Positions 36,255-48,420 of a stretch of 64,000 nt of DNA are shown in pieces. This stretch comes from Mansonella perstans (lineage: Eukaryota > Nematoda > Chromadorea > Rhabditida > Onchocercidae): contig JBAMDO010000033.1 of assembly GCA_037074765.1 (NCBI GenBank), positions 248,001 to 312,000 of the forward strand, in the 5' to 3' direction. Numbering within the stretch: the first letter of the stretch is position 1; every line of letters starts with the position of its first letter. Made by a program: the position numbers and the translations under genes. The notes under the pieces are model-generated. The model worked only from the letters and a program-made list of their open reading frames with translations, did no database searches and was not told the origin of the DNA.

Positions 36255-39200
36255 TTTTTAAATATTGCTGTCATAAATGAATTTCAATTTCTTAGAAGTT
36301 TGATTGAATGGATCTACCTATTTTTCCATATTAATAGGTGTGTTTGCAAAAACAACAATTTGTTTCGAATAATTCATAAAATGCTATTATTTAATAACTA
36401 AATTTTTTTCATAAGGCTAACTGCGTATTTTTTCGATGTGTAATGATAAATGATTAATATTTCGTCTGTGAAACAGTTTAAATTTTAAGATTCTTTTTTG
36501 CTTAGATTTGGTTGAGTAATCAAAATTATGAAACGATAGAAATTAGAAATACAATTTTGGGGGACAGTTTAATATGAGAATATTGTCAGCTATGATTTCT
36601 GAACAAAAAGATTGGGTCTTTTGTATTGAAAATTATCCAGAATAATTTCAGTCAAAAATTAAAAAGATATTTTATTCATGAAAAATTGGAATTAATCCGA
36701 TTTTGTCTTTGTTGCATTGGATTATATTACGTAACATGAAAAATTCCAGACATGTTTATTGTAATCACAAGCTTGTCAGTTATAAAAATAAAAGAATACT
36801 TTTTTTCATCTGGAAATCTTCATTGAATTGCCTAAATTTGCATTTTTCGCAAATACAAAAAGAGTCAAAAATCATCATCCTCATATTCTATTACCATTTT
36901 TCAATTTAGAACATTTTGCTCAACTAGAGGTCGTAGCATTGCAGTTGCAAAAATATTACGAGACATAAAGTGAATATTCAGGATTGGCTTTCTTCTTACC
37001 CTACTCTAATTCCTAAAATTAAAAGAACCAATACTAACCTTTACAGATGAATTTTTGCATTGAAATCTTTAATTTTTTATTCTGTTAAAATTTTTTCATG
37101 AATGGGATGGAATGATAATAAAAGTTTTTCATTTTATAACGCTTGTTTCCATAGAAATAAAAAGGAAAAATTCACTTATTTGAAGTTTGTACGATAAAAC
37201 TAATAGATTGTTGCGATTGTTTTTAATAACATTAATTAATACAATTTATAAGTGAACTCCTTCGGTAGCAGTGCAATGACAGCAGGTGAAAACAGGTCAG
37301 TAATAAGCTCAATTATTAGCAAAATGACCTAATAGAGTAATATAGTACACAGAAGTAGCGGTACTGTAACTGATGTAGGACGAATACAACGCGAGGAATC
37401 AAAAACTGAACTGCGTGAAAGACAAAGCATGAAAAGTCCTCTGACTAACATTTCTAGAGGACTTATAACAGTAAATTGCTTACAGGAAATTGAGCAATTG
37501 GATTATTAAGAGTTACAAATAAGTAACAATCTTTATTAGGTTAGAATGTTATCAATCATATCTGTTTTACAAAAATAGGTTTACTGGGCAGAATTCCATA
37601 AATCTTACTGCTTTCAGAAATGGTAGTAAGCATCTTGAAATATTGAAAACAAAAAAAAACATTTTTCAATTAATCTTGTTTTAATAAACCAATTATAACA
37701 AAGGATGATATAGCTTAAGCCAAACAATTTTGTAATACAATCATTGTAATACAATTATTTCGATATAGATTAGCATAATTTTTTTTTTTTTTTGAATAAT
37801 TAATGGGATTTATCAATAACGATAGCAAACGCAAAAAATGCAACAGATGCAAGAATCTATGATGATAACCAAGCAATTTCAGCGATGATTTCAGTGATAT
37901 ATCTCTTCCTAATTATGGTTGTTTTCATTTTGACTAATATATCCCGCAAGCATTCTTCCCATTCTGGCACTTTTTTCTCAGACGGAAATCACTTTCGGTG
38001 CCTAAAAAAAATTCGCTTATGCAAGCTGGTATTTAAAATTCAATTTCATGAAGCAAGTCTCCGATGTATTCAAATGCCAGCTTTATCAATGTCACTATTT
38101 AACAACAAAAATTTTTTGAAATTTAAAATAAAAGAATTTAATCATTTTTGCTGTGACGTTACTGTTAACGTGGAAATGCCACAGCAGGCGCAAAATTGGT
38201 TATAATTTGCGTTTCCCGATGCTAAAAATAAATCTGAGCTACACAAAAGAAAGGTTTTACAAATAGCTGCAATGAATTGTAAATCAAAAAAGCCTAAAAA
38301 GAAAGAGATGCTCAAAATTGTTTAAAATTTGAATTGATATAGCGATCAGCGTAGATAATTAATGAAAACTGAGTCGTTTACTTGTCGGTAAATTAATTAG
38401 ATTAGAGGGAAAATGGGAAGAGCGAGAACTCGGAGCGAAATAATCGGATAGCCGATTGGACAATGATGAAAAAAATGACCATTGCGATTGACTTCTTTCT
38501 TTTATAATCATAAACAATCCGTCAGATGTTTCAACAGTGGATTAAATATTGGTAGATATGCTTAAACAAAGAATGACATCCTAAAGAAAATACATTTATT
38601 GCTTTGGAACAAAGTTCATTACAAATTTATTGCACTGTAATAAATTGAAAGCATTTTTTTGTGCAGCGGTTTTTTTTCCGACATACCGTATCTTAAAAAT
38701 AGATCATATTGTCGCATTGTTATTTATTTAAATTATCAATTATTTGATGAGTTTGATAATTAAAAAATATAATTTGAATTGGTCAAAAATTAATAATAAT
38801 TTCATTTCATTTCACATTTGTATTGTTTCTTCAGTATTTTTTATTTTTTCTTTTCTATGTTTTTCGTATTCTTCTTAGATAGTTAAAAGCGCAAATTCAT
38901 TGTTTAATTTATCTACATTATAAGGAAAGAAATATTTTATAAATTTGTACGTAATTTTAAAACCAATAAAGTATATTTTATAACGTAGCAGCAATTACTA
39001 GATTTGTAAAGTAACACACAAAAGTAACTGATTACGATGAGTATAAATTTGTTGCGAGTAATTCTTATAAAGATCATTTTCTTTTTCAAATTGAATCAAA
39101 AAATCTTTTGCTAAATTTTTATTGCCAATACGATTTGAGTTAATTTCAAAATGATTGATTTCAAATATGAATTACGTAAAATATTAGTGATTTCAACTAT

Positions 39201-40021
39201 ACACTTATAATTTCCTGCAAAAATATCATCTTATGTTTTTCTCTTAATTATAATAAATTAGCAATACATTTGATTTTTCTATTGGATAAATTTGTGAAGC
39301 AAATAAGCAAATTACCTTTTCTGAGAAGCATCGTCGTAGCTAAGAATTTTTTTTCAATGTGATTTTAATCAGTTTCATTTGTTGTCGCAATTAACAAATC
39401 TCACTAATTATTCAAAAAATTTATATCAGTTAATCAGTTTTAATTGTAGAAACTTCAAATAAGTGAATTTCGTTTTTTTTTTTTTTTTTTTTTTTTGTAG
39501 AAACAAACATTATGAAATGGGAAACTTTCATTGTTATTCTATTCTATTTATTATTTACTGGAAAAAAGTGTGAAGAATAAAAAATTAAAAATCACAAAAA
39601 TTCATTACAATATCATATGTCATTTTGATCACATTTTCATTTTATATCAATTTAATACGATTATCATAAATTTTTCCTTTTTTATTTGACGATCATAACC
39701 AGATGACACAAAGTGAGAAAAAAATATCACAGTCAGGTTCGCAAGGCTTTTAGTTATTTTAAATTTTTTTGTAATGTTTAATATTTATAGCGTAGCAAAA
39801 GTTGCAGTTGGACAGTTTATTAAGAGGTAAAATTATGGATAAATAATATTATGTGTGGAAAAGAAAAAAATTGATTTTAATTTGTCAGTGTTACTAATTA
39901 ACAATCTAACCATATGATATTAATTAGCACAGTTTTGTTCATTTGTAAGTTCAACAATGATTTTATCAATTGGTTATTATTTTCGGTAACCATCATTAAT
40001 TGTTGGCCACAATTATCATTA
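36255..40021. other. Shared 5' region of the divergent secreted-protein pair
   Basis: About 3.8 kb between two divergently transcribed homologues, with a poly-T tract at about 39474-39497. No additional exon is recognised. The ORF near 37.9-38.2 kb has no splice context or paralogue support. Confidence 0.5.
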
Positions 40022-43000
40022 ATGATGAAATTATCGGCAATTGCTATTATTTCAACATATATCATATTTGAGCACTATAGCGCTCGTCCGACGGATGCTA
40101 CAGGTAATTTTTTAACCAGAATGATATCATCATTATTTATTCATCATCTTGAAAATGTTAATTTCTTTGATCATTTAGTATCACCGTCATCATCGAACAA
40201 CAGACGTAATGTATCGCTTCCTGCGCAGATAAACAGACTTGCACAATCTATCTTTGGAAACAAGAAACAAAAAACAAGAAAAAGTGACAATGAAAGAAGT
40301 GTGAAATTGTTGCATCAAGTTATGTCCAATCAAGATTTGTCTGAGCATATACTACAACGCTTGGATGATAAAGATTTGACGCAAATGTCAAAGTTTGTTT
40401 TTAGTTTGCTTTCATCGAGCTGGCTTAACTTGATAAGTTGAGCTTCGAAAAACCGAAACTTCTATTCCAGAGTGAAATTTCTCAAAGAATTTGCCATTAC
40501 GGAATTATCAAGACGCTACAGCAAAATTGGTGTTATAAAAAATGGCTTACTTTATCCAGGAAAAAAAGTTTTTAATATCACCAGGCTGTCTGATTTAAAA
40601 GAAAAGGTGCTTGCCTTTCTTTATCTTTGGACTCGAAGATTTTTTCTTTTCAATTCGATAAGAAACAAATTGGAAATAACTTCAACCAATTTCGGTAAAG
40701 AAAATAATTATTTAATGCTCTTCTTTTTTTGTAATGAAATTTTCACCAAAGTTTATTTGTATCGTTGTCGGAAATTGTGAAAATAAGAAAATCGAGTCTA
40801 TAAAAGATTCGAGAATTTTTCACAAATATTTCTTTTAATAAATGTGAAGCAATTACTTTCAATCATCCAATGCAGTAAAGTGCCTGTAAAAAGTCTTTTG
40901 ATAAATTATTTTCTGATCAAGTCTGAAAAGTAGTTAATTTCAGAATGCATTCCCACTTGTTGCTCTTTTTTTGCGTTGCCCACTGAGCACCGATTCAGCA
41001 AATTATTCCGAAGCCGGATTATTTCAATGGTTCCATTACAAAGGTAAATATTTAGAGAAATTAATTTGTTTATATTTTGCTGTATCATAAAAAGGTAGAC
41101 TACACTGGAATATTTAAATAACTGATTTGTGGAAATTTTCCTTAGCATAAATAATAAAACACATCCACTCCACGTCTCTTTCAATGATCTATTGAATATA
41201 AAAAAAATTAAACTGCTAGAATTCTTATTCTTTTAGATTCTTATTATTTTAGATTTTACAAAATCAATATTTCGAGTTAGAGGCATATCAAATGGTTCCA
41301 TAAATGGTTTCGTTATACCAGCGGCTTTACATCATCGCCAAGATATTCATATATATCAAATATTTTGGTAACATATCATTTTTTTATTATTCATATAACT
41401 TCACTGATAGCTGCAAGTATTTTGATATGGCATTAAATTGAAAATGAATTTGTTTTTCCTTTCATCTAAATTCTATTACAGGAATGATACTATCGAGAAC
41501 GAAAAGTTTTCACTCGATTTTACTAACGATAATTGCGAAAAGAACAACTTGGTTAGTTTTCTTTTTTTTTTTTTTTTTTTTGAAAATATTTGTCCTGGAA
41601 TAAACTTTTCATACTAAAAATAAAGTGATAAATATTATTTGGACATTATGATGTATATTCATTTTATCTATAAATGTATTTCTATTAAGCTGGAAAAACT
41701 CAAACACATCTCATCACCTAAATTGATACTGTCATTTCTCATACTGGCCGGAGCAAAACAATCAGCAGATACAAACCGTTATGCACAATCAATCGGCAGC
41801 TTCTTGAACAAGACTTTATTTCAACAGGAAACTGGAAATGAGAAGCATATTTGTATTGCTTCTCAAACACTTCACACATTACCGGGGTTTCCTTGTTGAT
41901 TATTAACGTACAAAACAATTAGGAAAAAAGCGTTCGTAGTGCATTCGCACATTACCTAAATAATTATTCATATAAAATTAAAATTAAATTGTCAATTTAT
42001 AAAAACAATAAAATTAATCTCAGGGATGATAACACTGACAAGATGCCAAACAAATTGTATTATGACAACAGTATTATGGTATTTGGTGGAGAAGGTGTTA
42101 GTGTATCTACACTTGTAGTGAACACTAAGGACGCGACAAAATTGCGGGAAGAGTTCCAGAAATGGAATGTAAATCTTGATTATCTTGTAAATCTGGCTGC
42201 TTTGTACTAAACAGGCAGCAAATATACACTATCGATTTTTAAAGTTAGACTTGTATAGATATAGTAAAACCATTCTGAGTTGAGTGATATAATTAGATAG
42301 CTGAAAAGATATCTTTAATTATAATCATACTAATTCAAATGAAGCAGAAAGTTTTAGGATGAAACAATCAGCCAAATGAATAATCACCAGAAAATTGCAT
42401 TTCATTTGACAACGGCCAACTCCGAAGAACCTAAAAATGCCGATAGTTTGTTTGAGTAAGTTAAAAAATTACTTCAATATATTCTCAATTAATTTTGCAC
42501 TTTTTTCTCTCAACATTGAAAGATTAAAAGCTTTGCGTAGTTTAGATTTGATAGGTGTAATTTTCGATCACTTCAATGTATTTATATTGCCATTGCTCAA
42601 GATCTTTTGTCTGAAAGTCAATATGGCTTCAGAGCTAAAAGCTAATAGATACGAGCTGATAGGTACCGACATGATATTCGTTCTCAAACAATTATAAGAG
42701 AAATGTAGAGAACAAAACAAAGGATTCTATGTAATATCAGTTGAGTTGCCAAAGCTTTTGAAATATGAGCAGAAATGGCTTCGGCAGATCCTGGAACAAT
42801 TAGAATGTCCTCCCAAATTCCTCAGAATGATCATCTTGCTACATGAAAGTCAGCGCAGTTAAGTCAGATATACCAATATTTTACTAAGTCTTTCTGAATA
42901 ATTAATGGTATGAAACAAGATTATGTCCTTGCACCAACTCTATTCACTATTTTCTTCAGTACGATGCTGCAAAAAATCTTCCTGACAAAAAAAATGGTAT

Positions 43001-44322
43001 TTATTTTCGCTACCCTGCTGCTGACAGTTTATTAAACCTAAAACAACTAAAGGCGCACACCAAGACTCTTTGCGGGAACATTCTATTTGTTCCAAGATCT
43101 GACATAAGCCATTTCTGCATAATTTCAGAAGCTTTGGCATATGTTGAGACTACGCCCTTGTTGCTCAGATCGAAGTTGCTCCGTAGCGCTTAATGAGCTC
43201 TTTGTTCTGGAAGTTAGCATAAAGAAGACAGAAGTTTTCCATTAATCAGCATCACAAGCTGAATACCATACATCACTATAGGGGATTCAGAGCTTAGCTG
43301 TCCACCAGTTCATTATCTTGGCAGTATCAATTCCTGTGACGCAAACAGCTAAAGCATTCAGGGCTTTCGAAAAGCTTCATAAAAGATTTTGACGCAACAA
43401 ACATCTGAAGAACAACAGTATTACAAATGCTGTTTATAGAGCCATTGTACTGCTAACTCCTTTATATGAATCTGAATTATGGTCATCTACCGCCACCACC
43501 CGCATCTCCTCGAACGTCTCCATTAGCGCTGCTTCCATTCAATTCTCAACATTCACTGTATTGATTAGGTGAACAAATGAGATAATCTTTCAACAGGCAG
43601 CTATCATTAGCATTAAAGCCATACTGCTGAGGACGCGTGGCGCTGGACAGGACATGTCTCCAGGGCGGAGGATCATTGGCACCCTAAAATTGTCTTGTAT
43701 GGCGAACTTGTTACCGCTTCCATAAGAGAGCTGTCCTAAAAAGCGATGTAAGAACTCTCTAAAACAGATCCTAATTCAGTCAAATTCACTATGACATGTA
43801 GACACACAATCCATAATGCTGTTGTTCTCTTTCAAATTACGCATAGAATCAATGCCGGGTAAAGAAGATATCGCTTAAAACACCGTACATTACCTATACA
43901 CTTAAGCAAACTTCCCGCTGCATCGTTTGCAGTGATACCTTTCGTATTGCTCACAAGTGAATTTGTATTAAACGTGAATGAAATCCTGCAAATCTTCGTT
44001 CACGAAGCCAAGCCACAATATTTTTACTTCGAAAAAGAACCTTTAATTTCTCTTATTCCCATCTGTTAGTAGCAGTTCATTTTTAGCTTAATTAATAGGA
44101 AGTTAATGATTTTGCAGCGATGTGTTTCCTGACATAAAATTAGCAACAGTTCCCGCATTTACCGATGGAATGATTTCAACAATAAAGTCATCAAGTGATA
44201 CATTTCACTATGGTTCTGTTTATGCCATAATCGGTTTTGAACATAATGCTGAAGCATTATGTTCTAAGTTTGGGAAAAAGTCTGTTTTCAAAGATATGTT
44301 TCGTTTGTTTAGAAATGTATGA
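40022..44322 (+). CDS. Secreted protein of unrecognised family, plus-strand paralogue (~478 aa)
   Basis: Exons: 40022-40392, 40471-40606, 40944-41043, 41253-41367, 41482-41551, 41690-41886, 42024-42168, 42358-42455, 44118-44322. All phases agree and match the minus-strand homologue at 33.3-36.2 kb. The chosen start (MMKLSAIAIISTYIIF) gives a good signal peptide with likely cleavage before RPTDA. An in-frame ATG at 39914 would bury it. Homologous blocks with the other copy: RRYSKIGVIK/RRFRILHY; GSINGFVIP/GSPMNGVIIP; MVFGGEG...STLVVN/LMFHGAD...ALVLVVN; HQKIAFHL/YQAIAFHF; and VFPDIKLAT...GSVYAIIGF/TFPDIPVST...GPVYAIVGF. The extra ~75 N-terminal residues in exon 1 are absent from the other copy. 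The last intron (42456-44117) carries a LINE remnant, yet the flanking exons stay in frame. Function unknown. Confidence 0.75.
42560..44040 (+). mobile_element. Decayed non-LTR retrotransposon (LINE) inside an intron
   Basis: Conceptual reading across frameshifts recovers the reverse-transcriptase region in the right order: a SQYGFRA-like start, EKCREQNK, LEQLECPPKFL, and the conserved GMKQDYVLAPTLFTIFFS block (GVKQGCVLAPTLFS in intact elements). Next come GIYFRY...LKAHTKT, KKTEVFH, FEKLHKRF...NKHLKNN, YRAIVLLTPLYESE, and the GHVSRMED- and LYGEL-like block. At the end is a C-terminal C..C finger (CIVCSDTFRIAHK). Many stops interrupt it, and the FADD catalytic motif is not recognisable. It is most like apurinic-endonuclease LINEs (RTE/RTEX-like). 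The clade is not resolved. It lies in the sense orientation within the last intron of the plus-strand secreted-protein gene. Confidence 0.85.
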
Positions 44323-44730
44323 CATAAACACTGTTGACCTGTTTATCTTCACATATACACACACACATATTCACGCAAGTGTACGCTCTTTTTACGTATT
44401 CCCAGTTGGCGTACTATCATCGGGATTTTGCAGTGTATCGGCAAGTTTGTAGGCCTAGCTGTTTGCATTGCTTTAGTGCGCAAATTTAAGTTAAAAATAA
44501 GAAGCCGTATTTGTCAAGCATTTGAGCTGTGAATATACATGTGAATCGAAGTCAAAGGGCATTTAAGTTACCAAGCATTCATGACTTTTTTTTTTATCGC
44601 AAATATAATGTCTTATTTGTCGAGAAAGATGTAAACAGCCTCTATCGAAACATTATTTCTTGCAAAACAATGACATAAACACTGTCACCCTATCTTCACG
44701 CAGACATACATATATATTTGAATTTTGCAT

Positions 44731-44840
44731 TGTTGCAGATCTTGCGGTTTATATGTTACATTTCCATATTTGCAGATTTTACAATTTGCATGTTGCAGAT
44801 TTTGCAGTTTGAATGTTACACATCTTGCACGTTACATATA
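44731..44840. repeat. Degenerate ~23 bp tandem repeat
   Basis: Several copies of a TGCAGATTTTGCAGTTTG(C/A)ATGTTAC-like unit with single-base differences. Confidence 0.7.
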
Positions 44841-45443
44841 ACGTGAGCGTAGCGTACATGAGTGTGCATTGCAATTCATTCATGAAGTTTAAGTTGCAAG
44901 ATGCAAATTCTATTATTATTTTGCAAATCATCATAAACATTTGAAAGATCATCGTCATATGCATGAAGATTATTTTCATTAGAAGGAACATTGTGTTGTC
45001 TTATCATTTTGATTAAATATTCAGTTCGAATTTTCACATTTTCAATTCTCTGTAATTATATTGGCTTACATAATTGGCAAATGTAAGCAGATTTTGTCGT
45101 GTTTTTTTTCCTAAATTTCTCGAAATATTTAAATTGAAATATTCTTTTCAGATCATCGTGGAAAAAAAAAAGAAACATCGATTTTTGCTTTTTTTGTATG
45201 TTATGTTTAGATGTATGGAAAGTGAACATTGTCTGAAGTGGAAATATTTTAAAAAAGTATATGCAAATTTTGTAATTTATAAAAGAAATTTGATAGAGAA
45301 GGAAAATAGAAATAGTTAAGGAATAGTTTTTCTTTTTCTAGAAAGCGAAGACAGAAGATAGAAGATAAACCAGAATATCTGGAAAGTAAGGATAAAAATT
45401 GAACAGAACGCAGGAAGAACACTTGAATGGACATTTTTAGCAT

Positions 45444-45511
45444 CTTGATTACTTCACTGTCAATCTCTTGATTACTTCACTCGATTACATCTTGATTACT
45501 TCACTGTCAAT
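45444..45511. repeat. Short tandem repeat of TCTTGATTACTTCACTGTCAA
   Basis: Two near-perfect copies and one interrupted copy of a ~21 bp unit. Confidence 0.8.
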
Positions 45512-45645
45512 AATGCGACAAATGGGTGGGGATGTAAAATCACCTACCGATGGTATGCGATGAAGCAGGCCTATTGGATGAAGAGATTTTTCGAAAATAC
45601 ACTAGTTCGGACTGAATAAATCAACTCTTGTTAATTAATACTTTA

Positions 45646-45745
45646 ATAGTTGATCGAATTATATCCTAACAGTTTGGTTAAGTTATATTTCAATAGCTTC
45701 ATCAAGTTATATTTTAAAAGTTTGATCAAGTTACATTTTAACAAA
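45646..45745. repeat. Degenerate ~27 bp tandem repeat
   Basis: About four units of AGTTTGATCAAGTTATATTTTAA-like sequence, diverged from one another. Confidence 0.75.
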
Positions 45746-46764
45746 TGACATTATGAAGTGACAAGTAATATGCTTAAATTATACCTTATAGCAATTGGAC
45801 TAACGTATAACAATTTGCTGGCATTGAGTGCAGCGATTTGTTTTTTATTTAAAGTTAAAAAACTGAATGCAGCAATTGGGATAGCATAATGTGATAGATG
45901 ATTCATCACTTTTTCTACGAATATTTAAATTTAAATTCAGATATTTTAAGTATTACGTAAATTTGAATAAGAAAATAATATTGTTCATTCTAATCGACAG
46001 CCTTTTTTTTTTGATGGAACTTTTTTATTTTCTTATTTTTATCTTTACATCTCCTACTTTTATCATATCATAAATCAATATTTATTATTATCTCTGTACA
46101 TTTCTTACAAATCTTAAATTCTTGAAAAACTTTAATTTTGAATTATCATCTGCAACGATTTCTCGTTTTCGTTCTCAATTCATTTTTAAAAGATTTGCTT
46201 GATTATAGCTTAACTTCATGCAGCCGATTACTAGAACATACCACGGAATGTCCGGTGCCCGATACTGCTTTTAAAATTTCTATGGAACAGTCATTTTGCG
46301 CTTAATGAAACTTTACTGCCCATTAAAGTTGTTTCTTTGTTTCTAATTTATATAAATCAAAGTGAAAATTATATTACTATTAATTGTCCACGAAATATTT
46401 TATACCAAAAGTTTAAAATACCACGACAAGAATGTCGTCTATCAAATGCACTTTTGCAACATTTTTATTTTCTATTTATTTTAAAAAAGCAAACACGCAA
46501 AAAAAATATTGAAATTACGATGTATCACGATGACGACAAATGAAACATTATGATATAATTAATGAAAAAGCAAATTTTTCATTTTAACACTGTTAGAAAG
46601 TTTTTGAAATATTTGCCATTTTTTAAAAAAAATTTTTGACATTTAAAAATTTAACGTTTAAAATTTTCAAAAATAAATTTTATTTCAGGATAGAATACTA
46701 ATTTAAATTATAACAAAGCGTTGCGTAACCCCCCAAAAACAACAGCAATGTTTTTTTTGTATTT

Positions 46765-48409
46765 TCATTGAGAATCATAGAAATCATCGTTTCGCTTGCC
46801 AAATCGCATCCATTTGGTCATTTGCGCCGCCCTTTTGCCAAAACGCATCCATTTAGCATTAGGTAATCTTTTCCCAAATCTCATCCATTTTGTATTTGGT
46901 GCGCGTAAACTTCGAGTAAAATCATTATCCTAAAAAATAAATTCCTAAAATTTACCATTTGTAATTCCTAAATGCTTTTTTTTTTTTTATTGAAATCAAA
47001 TGAACATCCAAAAATTAATTCCAATTTAATTTCTCCTTGAATTAGGTAATCTCTTTTTAACCGAATCTCATTTTCTGAATATCCAAATTTAATTCCATAA
47101 TTTCAGATTTTATATAACCATTAAATTCCACGTGCAAAATTTATTAAACAAACATCAATTATATTACTTCTTTTTTAAGAACCAAATGACTACTCGAAAT
47201 TAATTCAAATTTAGTTTTTTTTGAATGTGATCATTCCTTTATACGCATTAATTACATTATCCATTTTACAGGAACCAAATGATTATCTAAAGCTTCATTC
47301 CATAATCGCTTAATTCTTAATATATAATTTGGTACAATACTTATCCATTGATATTATTGTTTAAAATTAATTTGTTGATTGTTCAAGGGAATTTTATTTA
47401 TATCCCCAATGAATTAATTTCATTGCAGCGCCATTTCAGCATTCTTTTTAATCAGTTAAAACTAAAATTTTCGATCAGTAATCCAGTACTTTTTTTTAAA
47501 ATATAAGTAAGTAATCAACTAACTAATCACTGCTTGCTGTTCATTTTAGCATCAAAATGCTCAAAACAAATCGTTCCATTTCCTCCCTCAAAGTTTGCTA
47601 CGCATTTTTTTTTTTTGGTTTATCAAACTTTTATTCAACAACTAGCTCAATGAAGCATTTAACTTTAACTAAATTTTCTTTCGTAACAAATTTGCTAACT
47701 ATAACTTAGATCGATTAAGTGATAAAAAAAAAACAAAGTTATTTGATTTTAATGGTGGATTCCCTTAATCAATAATAATTCATTTACATTTAATTTTGCT
47801 AAGCCAATAATTCGTAAAGTAGTAAGTTACTGAAAAATTAGCTTATTTGCACAACAATTCAATAAACAATATAAAATTAATTCAACAGCAGTTTTGCACT
47901 ATTTTTTCTTCCTTTCCATAGACAATGCGTGAAATATATATTTTTCTTCAGATATTTTCATTCACTCTTGCACCTGTTACATTTACGTCATGGAAATAAA
48001 AACAAACATACGAAAGTGTAAAACTCTAATTAATTCATTAATTTAATTTCATGTAACTTCACATGTATCAACATATTCTCTGATACATAATAACGAATTT
48101 CAGACTTTGATATTATATTAGTTTAATGGAAAAAAACTGGAAGAAAACTTCGTAAGAATCTTTGCCCACTTACTTTTGCATTATTTTGCCTTATTTAATA
48201 TTAAATCAAATCGTTGAAATTTTTGCCAGCTTGCTTATTTAGTATTTAATCAAATGATATGTATGCAAAATGTGATAATAATAACAAATTTAACTTACAT
48301 CATTATCCAGTTCAACTAATGGTGGATCGAAATACATTGAAGTTGTTAGGACAAAAGTTGCTGAAGCAATAAACAATGCGACGATAAAGTGCGATTGACC
48401 AAACTTCAT
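46765..48409 (-). CDS. flp-22: FMRFamide-like neuropeptide precursor (KWMRFamide x3), flp-22 type
   Basis: Exons: 48409-48299 and 46929-46765, phase 0; 91 aa. Exon 1 encodes a signal peptide ([21 protein letters not shown]). Exon 2 encodes three peptides ending WMRFG followed by [22 protein letters not shown] and [11 protein letters not shown]. The glycine is the amidation donor and KR the dibasic processing site. The first peptide is preceded only by a single Arg (SLR|APNTK), which suggests monobasic cleavage. From established knowledge, C. elegans flp-22 encodes three copies of SPSAKWMRFamide, so the assignment rests on the KWMRF core, copy number and small precursor. Expected function: an amidated neuropeptide released from neurons onto a GPCR. 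The 1.37 kb intron between the exons is large; a small missed exon there cannot be excluded. Confidence 0.88.
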
Positions 48410-48411
48410 TT

Positions 48412-48420
48412 CTGAATCCA
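48412..48420 (-). promoter_or_regulatory. Candidate spliced-leader acceptor of the flp gene
   Basis: On the minus strand a GATTCAG lies two bases before the ATG at 48409, as expected for a trans-spliced nematode mRNA. Confidence 0.4.

Larger units (their letters stand above)
44323..46764. other. Intergenic with short tandem repeats
   Basis: No gene is recognised. The stretch holds three short repeat patches (44731-44840, 45444-45511, 45646-45745) that are listed separately. Confidence 0.6.
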
